Positions 54,067 to 64,000 of a DNA stretch of 64,000 nucleotides are shown here, piece by piece. The stretch's first letter is position 1. Every line of letters starts with the position of its first letter. The stretch is from contig OX457053.1 of assembly GCA_949752735.1 (NCBI GenBank), positions 23,444,182 to 23,508,181 on the forward strand. Direction: 5' to 3'. Origin of the DNA: Lumbricus terrestris (taxonomy: Eukaryota; Annelida; Clitellata; Crassiclitellata; Lumbricidae). The position numbers were made by a program, and so were the translations under genes. The notes below the pieces were generated by a model. That model did no database searches. It was not told the DNA's origin and worked only from the letters and a program-made list of their open reading frames with translations.

Positions 54067-56680
54067 CGTCGTCCCTTCATCCTCGTCGTCCTCCTCATCC
54101 TCGTCGTCGTCCTTCTCATCCTCGTCTTCGTCCCTTCATCCTCGTCGTCCTCCTCATCCTCGTCGTCGTCTTCCTCATCCTCGTCGTCGTCCTCCTCATC
54201 CTCGTCGTCGTCCCTTCATCCTCGTCATCCTCCTCATCCTCGTCGTCGTCCTCCTCATCCTCGTCGTCGTCCTCCTCATCCTCGTCGTCGTCCCTTCATC
54301 CTCGTCGTCCTCATCCTCGTCGTCGTCCTCATCCTCGTCGTCGTCCTCCTCATCCTCGTCGTCGTCCCTTCATCCTCGTCGTCCTCCTCATCCTCGTCGT
54401 CGTCCTCATCCTCGTCGTCGTCCTCCTCGTCCCCGTCGTCGTCCTCCTCATCCTCGTCGTCGTCCTCCTCATCCTCGTCGTCCTCCTCCTCATCCTCGTC
54501 GTAGTCCTCATCCTCGTCGTCGTCCTTTCATCCTCGTTGTCCTCCTCATCCTCGTCGTTGTCCTCCTCATCCTCGTCGTCGTCCTCCTCATCCTCGTCGT
54601 CGTCCCTTCATCCTCGTCGACCTCCTCATCCTCGTCGTCGTCCTCCTCATCCTCGTCGTCGTCCTCCTCATCCTCGTCGTCGTCCTCCTCATCCTCGTCG
54701 TCCTCTTCCTCATCCTCGTCGTAGTCCTCATCCTCGTCGTCGTCCCTTCATCCTCGTCGTCGTCCCTTCATCCTCGTCGTCCTCCTCATCCTCGTCGTCG
54801 TCCCTTCATCCTCGTCGTCCTCCTCATCCTCGTCGTCGTCCCTTCATCCTCGTCGTCCTCCTCATCCTCGTCGTCGTCCTCCTCATCCTCGTCGCCGTCC
54901 TCCTCGTCCTCGCCGTCGTCCTCCTCATCCTCGTCGTCCCTTCATCCTCTTCGTCCTCCTCATCCTCGTCGTCGTCCCTTCATCCTCGTCGTCCTCCTCA
55001 TCCTCGTCGTCGACCTCCTCATCCTCGTCGTCGTCCTCCTCATCCTCGTCGTCGTCCCTTCATCCTCGTCGTCCACCTCATCCTCGTCGTCGTCCCTTCA
55101 TCCTCGTCATCCTCCTCATCCTCGTCGTCGTCCCCTCATTCTCGTCGTCGTCCTCCTCATCCTCGTCGTCGTCCTCCTCATCCTCGTCGTCCTCCTCCTC
55201 ATCCTCGCCGTCGTCCTCTTCATCCTCGTCGTCCTTCTCATCCTCGTCGTCGTCCTCCTCATCCTCGTCGTAGTCCTCCTCATCCTCGTCGTCGTCCCTT
55301 CATCCTCGTCGTCGTCCTCCTACTCATCCTCGTCGTCGTCCTCCTCATCCTCGTTGTCGTCCCTTCATCCTCGTCGTCCTCCTCATCCTCGTCGTCGTCC
55401 CTTCATCCTCGTCGTCCTCCTCATCCTCGTCGTCGTCCTTCTCATCCTCGTCTTCGTCCCTTCATCCTCGTCGTCCTCCTCATCCTCGTCGTCGTCTTCC
55501 TCATCCTCGTCGTCGTCCTCCTCATCCTCGTCGTCGTCCCTTCATCCTCGTCATCCTCCTCATCCTCGTCGTCGTTCTCCTCATCCTCGTCGTCGTCCTC
55601 CTCATCCTCGTCGTCGTCCCTTCATCCTCGTCGTCCTCATCCTCGTCGTCGTCCTCATCCTCGTCGTCGTCCTCCTCATCCTCGTCGTCGTCCCTTCATC
55701 CTCGTCGTCCTCCTCATCCTCGTCGTCGTCCTCATCCTCGTCGTCGTCCTCCTCGTCCCCGTCGTCGTCCTCCTCATCCTCGTCGTCGTCCTCCTCATCC
55801 TCGTCGTCCTCCTCCTCATCCTCGTCGTAGTCCTCATCCTCGTCGTCGTCCTTTCATCCTCGTTGTCCTCCTCATCCTCGTCGTTGTCCTCCTCATCCTC
55901 GTCGTCGTCCTCCTCATCCTCGTCGTCGTCCCTTCATCCTCGTCGACCTCCTCATCCTCGTCGTCGTCCTCCTCATCCTCGTCGTCGTCCTCCTCATCCT
56001 CGTCGTCGTCCTCCTCATCCTCGTCGTCCTCTTCCTCATCCTCGTCGTAGTCCTCATCCTCGTCGTCGTCCCTTCATCCTCGTCGTCGTCCCTTCATCCT
56101 CGTCGTCCTCCTCATCCTCGTCGTCGTCCCTTCATCCTCGTCGTCCTCCTCATCCTCGTCGTCGTCCCTTCATCCTCGTCGTCCTCCTCATCCTCGTCGT
56201 CGTCCTCCTCATCCTCGTCGCCGTCCTCCTCGTCCTCGCCGTCGTCCTCCTCATCCTCGTCGTCCCTTCATCCTCTTCGTCCTCCTCATCCTCGTCGTCG
56301 TCCCTTCATTTTCGTCGTCCTCCTCATCCTCGTCGTCGACCTCCTCATCCTCGTCGTCGTCCTCCTCATCCTCGTCGTCGTCCCTTCATCCTCGTCGTCC
56401 ACCTCATCCTCGTCGTCGTCCCTTCATCCTCGTCATCCTCCTCATCCTCGTCGTCGTCCCCTCATTCTCGTCGTCGTCCTCCTCATCCTCGTCGTCGTCC
56501 TCCTCATCCTCGTCGTCCTCCTCCTCATCCTCGCCGTCGTTCTCTTCATCCTCGTCGTCCTTCTCATCCTCGTCGTCGTCCTCCTCATCCTCGTCGTAGT
56601 CCTCCTCATCCTCGTCGTCGTCCCTTCATCCTCGTCGTCGTCCTCCTACTCATCCTCGTCGTCGTCCTCCTCATCCTCGT
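54067..56680. repeat. Tandem duplication of a 1326-bp satellite segment
   Basis: Markers CTCGTCTTCG (54121/55447), CGTTGTCC (54535/55861) and CTACTCATCC (55320/56646) all repeat at an offset of 1326 bp. The copies differ by a few bases, e.g. CATTTTCG near 56308 for CATCCTCG. Identity ends near 55354/56680. Confidence 0.88.
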
Positions 56681-58404
56681 CGTAGTCCTCATCCTCGTCG
56701 TCGTCCTCTCATCCTCGTCGTCCTCCTCATCCTCGTTGTCGTCCTCCTCAACCTCGTCGTCGTCGTCCTCCTCATCCTCGTCGTCCTCATCCTCATCCTC
56801 GTCGTAGTCCTCCTCATCTTCGTCGTCGTCCCTTCATCCTCGTCGTCCTCCTCATCCTCGTCGTCGTCCTCCTCATCCTCGTCGTCGTCCTCCTCATCCT
56901 CGTCGCCGTCCTCCTCATCCTCGCCGTCGTCCTCCTCATCCTCGCCGTCGTCCTCCTCATCCTCGTCGTCGTCCTCCTCATCCTCGTCGTCGTCCCTTCA
57001 TCCTCGTCGTCCTCCTCATCCTCGTCGTCGTCCTCCTCCTCCTCGTCGTCGTCCTCCTCATCCTCGACGTCGTCCTCCTCCTCATCCTCGTCGTCGTCCT
57101 CCTTATCCTCGTCGTAGTCCTCCTCATCCTCGTCGTCGTCTCTTCATCCTCGTCGTCCTCCTCATCCTCGTCGTCGTCCTCCTCATCCTCGTCGTAGTCC
57201 TCCTCATCCTCGTCGTCGTCCCTTCATCCTCGTCGTCGTCCTCATCCTCGTCGTCGTCCTCCTCATCCTCGTCGTCGTCCCTTCATCCTCGTCGTCCTCC
57301 TCATCCTCGTCGTCGCCCTCCTCATCCTCGTCGTCGTCCTCCTCATCCTCGTCGTCGTCCCTTCATCCTCGTCGTCCTCCTCATCCTCGTCGTCGTCCTC
57401 CTCATCCTCGTCGTCGTCCTCCTCATCCTCGTTGTCCTCCTCATCCTCGTCGTCCTCCTCATCCTCGTCGTCGTCCTCCTCATCCTCGTCGTCGTCCTCC
57501 TCATCCTCGTCGCCGTCCTCCTCATCCTCGTCGTCCTCCTCATCCTCGTCGTCGTCCTCCTCATCCTCGTCGTAGTCCTCCTCATCCTCGTCGTCGTCCC
57601 TTCATCCTCGTCGTCCTCCTCATCCTCGTCGTCGTCCTCCTCATCCTCGTCTTCGTCCCTTCATCCTCGTCGTCCTCCTCATCCTCGTCGTCGTCTTCCT
57701 CATCCTCGTCGTCGTCCTCCTCATCCTCGTCGTCGTCCCTTCATCCTCGTCATCCTCCTCATCCTCGTCGTCGTCCTCCTCATCCTCGTCGTCGTCCTCC
57801 TCATCCTCGTCGTCGTCCCTTCATCCTCGTCGTCCTCATCCTCGTCGTCGTCCTCATCCTCGTCGTCGTCCTCCTCATCCTCGTCGTCGTCCCTTCATCC
57901 TCGTCGTCCTCCTCATCCTCGTCGTCGTCCTCATCCTCGTCGTCGTCCTCCTCATCCCCGTCGTCGTCCTCCTCATCCTCGTCGTCGTCCTCCTCATCCT
58001 CGTCGTCCTCCTCCTCATCCTCGTCGTAGTCCTCATCCTCGTCGTCGTCCTTTCATCCTCGTTGTCCTCCTCATCCTCGTCGTTGTCCTCCTCATCCTCG
58101 TCGTCGTCCTCCTCATCCTCGTCGTCGTCCCTTCATCCTCGTCGACCTCCTCATCCTCGTCGTCGTCCTCCTCATCCTCGTCGTCGTCCTCCTCATCCTC
58201 GTCGTCGTCCTCCTCATCCTCGTCGTCCTCCTCCTCATCCTCGTCGTAGTCCTCATCCTCGTCGTCGTCCCTTCATCGTCGTCGTCCTCATCCTCGTCGT
58301 CGTCCTCCTCATCCTCGTCGTCGTCCCTTCATCCTCGTCGTCCTCCTCATCCTCGTCGTCGTCCTCCTCATCCTCGTCTTCGTCCCTTCATCCTCGTCGT
58401 CCTC

Positions 58405-59305
58405 CTCCCTGTCCTCCTCGTCGTCCTCAGCATCTCCTCGTCGTCCTCCTCCCCGTCATCCTCGTCGACCTCAACCTCTGCTCGTCGTCCTCCTCAACCT
58501 CGTCGTCCTCTTCACCCTCGTCGTCCTCCTCATCCTCGTCGTCCTCTTCACCCTCGTCGTCGTCCTCCTCATCCTCGTCGTCCTCCTCATCCTCGTCGTC
58601 CTCCTCATCCTCGTCGTCCTCCTCACCCTCGTCGTCCTCCTCACCCTCGTCGTCCTCCTCATCCTCGTCGTCCTCCTCATCCTCGTCGTCCACTTCATCC
58701 TCGTCGTCCTTTTCATCCCCGTCGTCCTCCTCATTCTCGTCGTTCTTTTCATCCTCGTCGTCCTCCTCATCCTCGTCGTCCTCCTCATCCTCGTCGTCGT
58801 CCTCCTCATCCTCGTCGTCCTCTTCATCCTCTTTGTCCTCATCTTCGTCGTCGTCCTCCTCATCCTCGTCGTCCTCCTCATCCTCGTCTTCGTCCTCCTC
58901 ATCCTCGTCGTCCTCCTCATTCTCGTCGTCGTCTTCATCCTCGTCATCCTCCTCATCCTCGTCGTCCTCCTCATCCTCGTCGTCGTCTTCCTCATCCTCG
59001 TCGTCGTCCTCCTCATCCTCGACGTCGTCCTCCTCATCTTCGTCGTCGTCCTCCTCATCCTCGTCGTCCTCCTCATCTTCGCCGTCGTCCTCCTCATCCT
59101 CGTCGTCGTCCCTTCATCCTCGTCGTCCTCCTCATCCTCGTCGTCGTCCTCCTCATCCTCCTCGTCGTCCTCCTCATCCTCGTCGTCGTCCTCCTCATCC
59201 TCGTCGTCCTCCTCATCCTCGCCGTCGTCCTCCTCATCCTCGTCGTCGTCCCTTCATCCTCGTCGTCCTCCTCATCCTCGTCGTCGTCCTCCTCATCCTC
59301 CTCGT
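58405..59305. repeat. Higher-order satellite block H, copy 1 (pair at 62414-63314)
   Basis: CTCCCTGTCC, GCATCTCCTCG, CGACCTCA, GTTCTTTTCATCC and CTCTTTGTCC occur in the same order at an offset of exactly 4009 bp, with only a few mismatches over about 900 bp. More diverged copies lie near 45990 and 50630, and a truncated one near 61835. Confidence 0.88.
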
Positions 59306-62300
59306 CGTCCTCCTCATCCTCGTCGTCGTCCTCCTCATCCTCGTCGTCCTCCTCATCCTCGCCGTCGTCCTCCTCATCCTCGTCGTCGTCCCTTCATCCT
59401 CGTCGTCCTCCTCATCCTCGTCGTCGTCCTTCTCATCCTCGTCGTCCTCCTCTTCCTCGTCGTCGTCCTCCTCATCCTCGCCGTCGTCCTCTTCATCCTC
59501 GTCGTCGTCCTCCTCATCCTCGTCGTCGTCCTCCTCATCCTCGTCGTCGTCCTCCTCATCCTCGTCGTCGTCCTCCTCATCCTCGTCGTCGTCCCTTCAT
59601 CCTCGTCGTCCTCCTCATTCTCGTCGTCGTCCTCATCCTCGTCGTCGTCATCCTCATCCTCGTCGTCGTCCCTTCATCCTCGTCGACCTCTTCATCCTCG
59701 TCGTCGTCCTCCTCATCCTCGTCGTCGTCCCTTCATCCTCGTCGTCCTCCTCATCCTCGTCGTCGTCCTCCTCATCCTCGTCGTCGTCCCTTCATCCTCG
59801 TCATCCTCCTCATCCTCGTCGTCGTCCTCCTCATCCTCGTCGTCGTCCTCCTCATCCTCGTCGTCGTCCCTTCATCCTCGTCGTCCTCCTCATCCTCGTC
59901 GTCGTCCTCATCCTCGTCGTCGTCCTCCTCATCCTCGTCGTCGTCCCTTCATCCTCGTCGTCCTCCTCATCCTCGTCGTCGTCCTCATCCTCGTCGTCGT
60001 CCTCCTCATCTTCGTCGTCGTCCTCCTCATCCTCGTCTTCGTCCTCCTCATCCTCGTCGTCGTCCTCCTCATCCTCGCCGTCGTCCTCCTCATCCTCGTC
60101 GTCGTCCTCCTCATCCTCGTCGTCGTCCCTTCATCCTCGTCGTCCTCCTCATCCTCGTCGTCGTCCTCCCCCTCATCGTCGTCGTCCTCCTCATCCTCGT
60201 CGTCGTCCTCCTCCTCATCCTCGTCGTCGTCCTCCTTATCCTCGTCGTAGTCCTCCTCATCCTCGTCGTCGTCTCTTCATCCTCGTCGTCCTCCTCATCC
60301 TCGTCGTCGTCCTCCTCATCCTCGTCGTAGTCCTCCTCATCCTCGTCGTCGTCCTTCATCCTCGTCGTCGTCCTCATCCTCGTCGTCGTCCTCCTCATCC
60401 TCGTCGTCGTCCCTTCATCCTCGTCGTCCTCCTCATCCTCGTCGTCGCCCTCCTCATCCTCGTCGTCGTCCTCCTCATCCTCGTCGTCGTCCCTTCATCC
60501 TCGTCGTCCTCCTCATCCTCGTCGTCGTCCTCCTCATCCTCGTCGTCGTCCTCCTCATCCTCGTTGTCCTCCTCATCCTCGTCGTCCTCCTCATCCTCGT
60601 CGTCGTCCTCCTCATCCTCGTCGTAGTCCTCCTCATCCTCGTCGTCGTCCCTTCATCCTCGTCGTCCTCCTCATCCTCGTCGTCGTCCTCCTCATCCTCG
60701 TCGTCGTCCCTTCATCCTCGTCGTCCTCCTCAACCTCGTCGTCGTCTTCCTCATCCTCGTCGTCGTCCTCCTCATCCTCGTCGTTGTCCCTTCATCCTCG
60801 TCGTCCTCCTCATCCTCGTCGTCGTCCTCCTCATCCTCGTCGTCGTCCCTTCATCCTCGTCGACCTCTTCATCCTCGTCGTCGTCCTCCTCATCCTCGTC
60901 GTCGTCCCTTCATCCTCGTCGTCCTCCTCATCCTCGTCGTCGTCTTCCTCATCCTCGTCGTCGTCCTCCTCATCCTCGTCGTCGTCCCTTCATCCTCGTC
61001 GTCCTCCTCATCCTCGTCGTCGTCCTCCTCATCCTCGTCGTCGTCCCTTCATCCTCGTCGACCTCTTCATCCTCGTCGTCGTCCTCCTCATCCTCGTCGT
61101 CGTCCCTTCATCCTCGTCGTCCTCCTCATCCTCGTCGTCGTCCTCCTCATCCTCGTCGTCGTCCCTTCATCCTCGTCATCCTCCTCATCCTCGTCGTCGT
61201 CCTCCTCATCCTCGTCGTCGTCCTCCTCATCCTCGTCGTCGTCCCTTCATCCTCGTCGTCCTCATCCTCGTCGTCGTCCTCATCCTCGTCGTCGTCCTCC
61301 TCATCCTCGTCGTCGTCCCTTCATCCTCGTCGTCCTCCTCATCCTCGTCGTCGTCCTCATCCTCGTCGTCGTCCTCCTCATCCCCGTCGTCGTCCTCCTC
61401 ATCCTCGTCGTCGTCCTCCTCATCCTCGTCGTCCTCCTCCTCATCCTCGTCGTAGTCCTCATCCTCGTCGTCGTCCTTTCATCCTCGTTGTCCTCCTCAT
61501 CCTCGTCGTCGTCCTCCTCATCCTCGTCGTCGTTCTCCTCATCCTCGTCGTCGTCCCTTCATCCTCGTCGACCTCCTCATCCTCGTCGTCGTCCTCCTCA
61601 TCCTCGTCGTCGTCCTCCTCATCCTCGTCGTCGTCCTCCTCATCCTCGTCGTCCTCCTCCTCATCCTCGTCGTAGTCATCATCCTCGTTGTCGTCCCTTC
61701 ATCCTCGTCGTCGTCCTCATCCTCGTCGTCGTCCTCCTCATCCTCGTCGTCGTCCCTTCATCCTCGTCGTCCTCCTCATCCTCGTCGTCGTCCTCCTCAT
61801 CCTCGTCTTCGTCCCTTCATCCTCGTCGTCCTCCTCCCTGTCCTCCTCGTCGTCCTCAGCATCTCCTCGTCGTCCTCCTCCCCGTCATCCTCGTCGACCT
61901 CAGCCTCTGCTCGTCGTCCTCCTCATCCTCGTCGTCGTCCTCCTCATCCTCGTCGTCGTCCCTTCATCCTCGTCGTCCTCCTCATCCTCGTCGTCGTCCT
62001 CCTCATCCTCGTCGTCGTCCTCCTCATCCTCGTTGTCCTCCTCATCCTCGTCGTCCTCCTCATCCTCGTCGTCGTCCTTCTCATCCTCGTCGTCCTCCTC
62101 CTCATCCTCGTCGTAGTCCTCATCCTCGTCGTCGTCCTTTCATCCTCGTTGTCCTCCTCATCCTCGTCGTTGTCCTCCTCATCCTCGTCGTCGTCCTCCT
62201 CATCCTCGTCGTCGTCCCTTCATCCTCGTCGACCTCCTCATCCTCGTCGTCGTCCTCCTCATCCTCGTCGTCGTCCCTTCATCCTCGTCGTCGTCCTCAT

Positions 62301-62413
62301 CCTCGTCGTCGTCCTCCTCATCCTCGTCGTCGTCCCTTCATCCTCGTCGTCCTCCTCATCCTCGTCGTCGTCCTCCTCATCCTCGTCTTCGTCCCTTCAT
62401 CCTCGTCGTCCTC

Positions 62414-63314
62414 CTCCCTGTCCTCCTCGTCGTCCTCAGCATCTCCTCGTCGTCCTCCTCCCCGTCATCCTCGTCGACCTCAGCCTCTGCTCGTCGTCCT
62501 CCTCAACCTCGTCGTCCTCTTCACCCTCGTCGTCCTCCTCATCCTCGTCGTCCTCTTCACCCTCGTCGTCGTCCTCCTCATCCTCGTCGTCCTCCTCATC
62601 CTCGTCGTCCTCCTCATCCTCGTCGTCCTCCTCACCCTCGTCGTCCTCCTCACCCTCGTCGTCCTCCTCATCCTCGTCGTCCTCCTCATCCTCGTCGTCC
62701 ACTTCATCCTCGTCGTCCTTTTCATCCCCGTCGTCCTCCTCATTCTCGTCGTTCTTTTCATCCTCGTCGTCCTCCTCATCCTCGTCGTCCTCCTCATCCT
62801 CGTCGTCGTCCTCCTCATCCTCGTCGTCCTCTTCATCCTCTTTGTCCTCATCTTCGTCGTCGTCCTCCTCATCCTCGTCGTCCTCCTCATCCTCGTCTTC
62901 GTCCTCCTCATCCTCGTCGTCCTCCTCATTCTCGTCGTCGTCTTCATCCTCGTCATCCTCCTCATCCTCGTCGTCCTCCTCATCCTCGTCGTCGTCTTCC
63001 TCATCCTCGTCGTCGTCCTCCTCATCCTCGACGTCGTCCTCCTCATCTTCGTCGTCGTCCTCCTCATCCTCGTCGTCCTCCTCATCCTCGCCGTCGTCCT
63101 CCTCATCCTCGTCGTCGTCCCTTCATCCTCGTCGTCCTCCTCATCCTCGTCGTCGTCCTCCTCATCCTCCTCGTCGTCCTCCTCATCCTCGTCGTCGTCC
63201 TCCTCATCCTCGTCGTCCTCCTCATCCTCGCCGTCGTCCTCCTCATCCTCGTCGTCGTCCCTTCATCCTCGTCGTCCTCCTCATCCTCGTCGTCGTCCTC
63301 CTCATCCTCGTCGT
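62414..63314. repeat. Higher-order satellite block H, copy 2
   Basis: Partner of 58405-59305 at offset 4009. Confidence 0.88.
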
Positions 63315-64000
63315 CGTCCTCCTCATCCTCCTCGTCGTCGTCCCTTCATCCTCGTCGTCGTCCTCCTACTCATCCTCGTCGTCGTCCTCCTCATCCTCGT
63401 CGTAGTCCTCATCCTCGTCGTCGTCCTCTCATCCTCGTCGTCCTCCTCATCCTCGTTGTCGTCCTCCTCAACCTCGTCGTCGTCGTCCTCCTCATCCTCG
63501 TCGTCCTCATCCTCATCCTCGTCGTAGTCCTCCTCATCTTCGTCGTCGTCCCTTCATCCTCGTCGTCCTCCTCATCCTCGTCGTCGTCCTCCTCATCCTC
63601 GTCGTCGTCCTCCTCATCCTCGTCGCCGTCCTCCTCATCCTCGCCGTCGTCCTCCTCATCCTCGCCGTCGTCCTCCTCATCCTCGTCGTCGTCCTCCTCA
63701 TCCTCGTCGTCGTCCCTTCATCCTCGTCGTCCTCCTCATCCTCGTCGTCGTCCTCCTCCTCCTCGTCGTCGTCCTCCTCATCCTCGACGTCGTCCTCCTC
63801 CTCATCCTCGTCGTCGTCCTCCTTATCCTCGTCGTAGTCCTCCTCATCCTCGTCGTCGTCTCTTCATCCTCGTCGTCCTCCTCATCCTCGTCGTCGTCCT
63901 CCTCATCCTCGTCGTAGTCCTCCTCATCCTCGTCGTCGTCCCTTCATCCTCGTCGTCGTCCTCATCCTCGTCGTCGTCCTCCTCATCCTCGTCGTCGTCC

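Larger units (their letters stand above)
45551..64000. repeat. Large CTC/ATC/GTC satellite array, continuing past the window
   Basis: Built from CTCCTCATCCTCGTCGTC (18 nt), the same with one more GTC (21 nt), and a 20-nt form in which CCTCCTCAT becomes CCCTTCAT. Triplet-based 18/21-nt units keep all frames open; each 20-nt unit shifts frame, so the plus strand cycles through poly-Ser, PHPRRRP and LILVVVL. The minus strand gives Asp/Glu-rich or RRTTTRM frames. The left edge begins with (CTC)12 at 45551 and has diverged units to about 46080. The array is strongly pyrimidine-rich on the plus strand and rich in CpG. Confidence 0.97.

Noticed and set aside
45442..64000. Very long ORFs (up to ~880 codons) of Ser-, Pro/Arg/His- or Leu/Val-rich sequence, and Asp/Glu or Arg/Thr-rich ORFs on the other strand
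   Set aside because: They exist because satellite units of 18 and 21 nt contain no stop in any frame. 20-nt units rotate the frame, all three frames are equally open, and there is no codon-position bias or unique flanking sequence.

Overview
The window looks like nuclear DNA of a metazoan, most likely a marine invertebrate such as an echinoderm, hemichordate or lancelet. I cannot fix the taxon. The signs are a GC-rich exon ending at a 3' splice site in AT-rich intron, dense hAT-type MITEs with 8-bp target-site duplications, CR1/L2-like LINE tails (GAAGGGGCGCTATATAAA), tRNA-derived SINEs, and a strikingly common TAGGCCTA palindrome. I see no bacterial operons, tRNA, rRNA or CRISPR.

Layout. 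1-2090 is one long minus-strand exon of an ankyrin-repeat protein, open to the window edge. 2.1-10.8 kb is intronic or intergenic DNA full of short DNA transposons, with a CRE/X-box-like cluster near 10.2 kb. 11.0-18.7 kb is an odd array of degenerate, duplicated histone H4-derived segments. It contains a Gly/Ala/His/Pro/Tyr decapeptide-repeat reading frame (16.2-17.4 kb) joined to an H4-like N-terminal piece. Two units of this array (13.2-15.9 and 17.5-18.7 kb) are paralogous, and the first carries three transposon insertions whose empty sites are kept in the second.

19.25-23.8 kb seems to hold the first two exons of a plus-strand gene of a SWIM/YqaJ-associated type; an almost complete CR1/L2-like LINE lies in its intron in antisense. 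24.7-41.5 kb is repeat-rich: a transposase-like relic, a foldback element, SINEs, truncated LINEs, and a series of MITEs with exact 8-bp duplications. One of these is a hAT-like element split by a Ginger-like MITE. 41.7-44.1 kb is a 54-bp minisatellite with frame-breaking variant units.

45.55 kb to the right edge (over 18.4 kb) is a CTC/ATC/GTC-rich satellite of 18-, 20- and 21-nt units with kilobase-scale higher-order duplications. The very long ORFs inside it are by-products of the repeat and not genes.

Only three loci look like host protein genes in any sense: the ankyrin exon (strong), the split gene at 19-24 kb (moderate), and the decapeptide-repeat frame (real codon signature, now broken). 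Everything else that codes is transposon-derived or pseudogenic.
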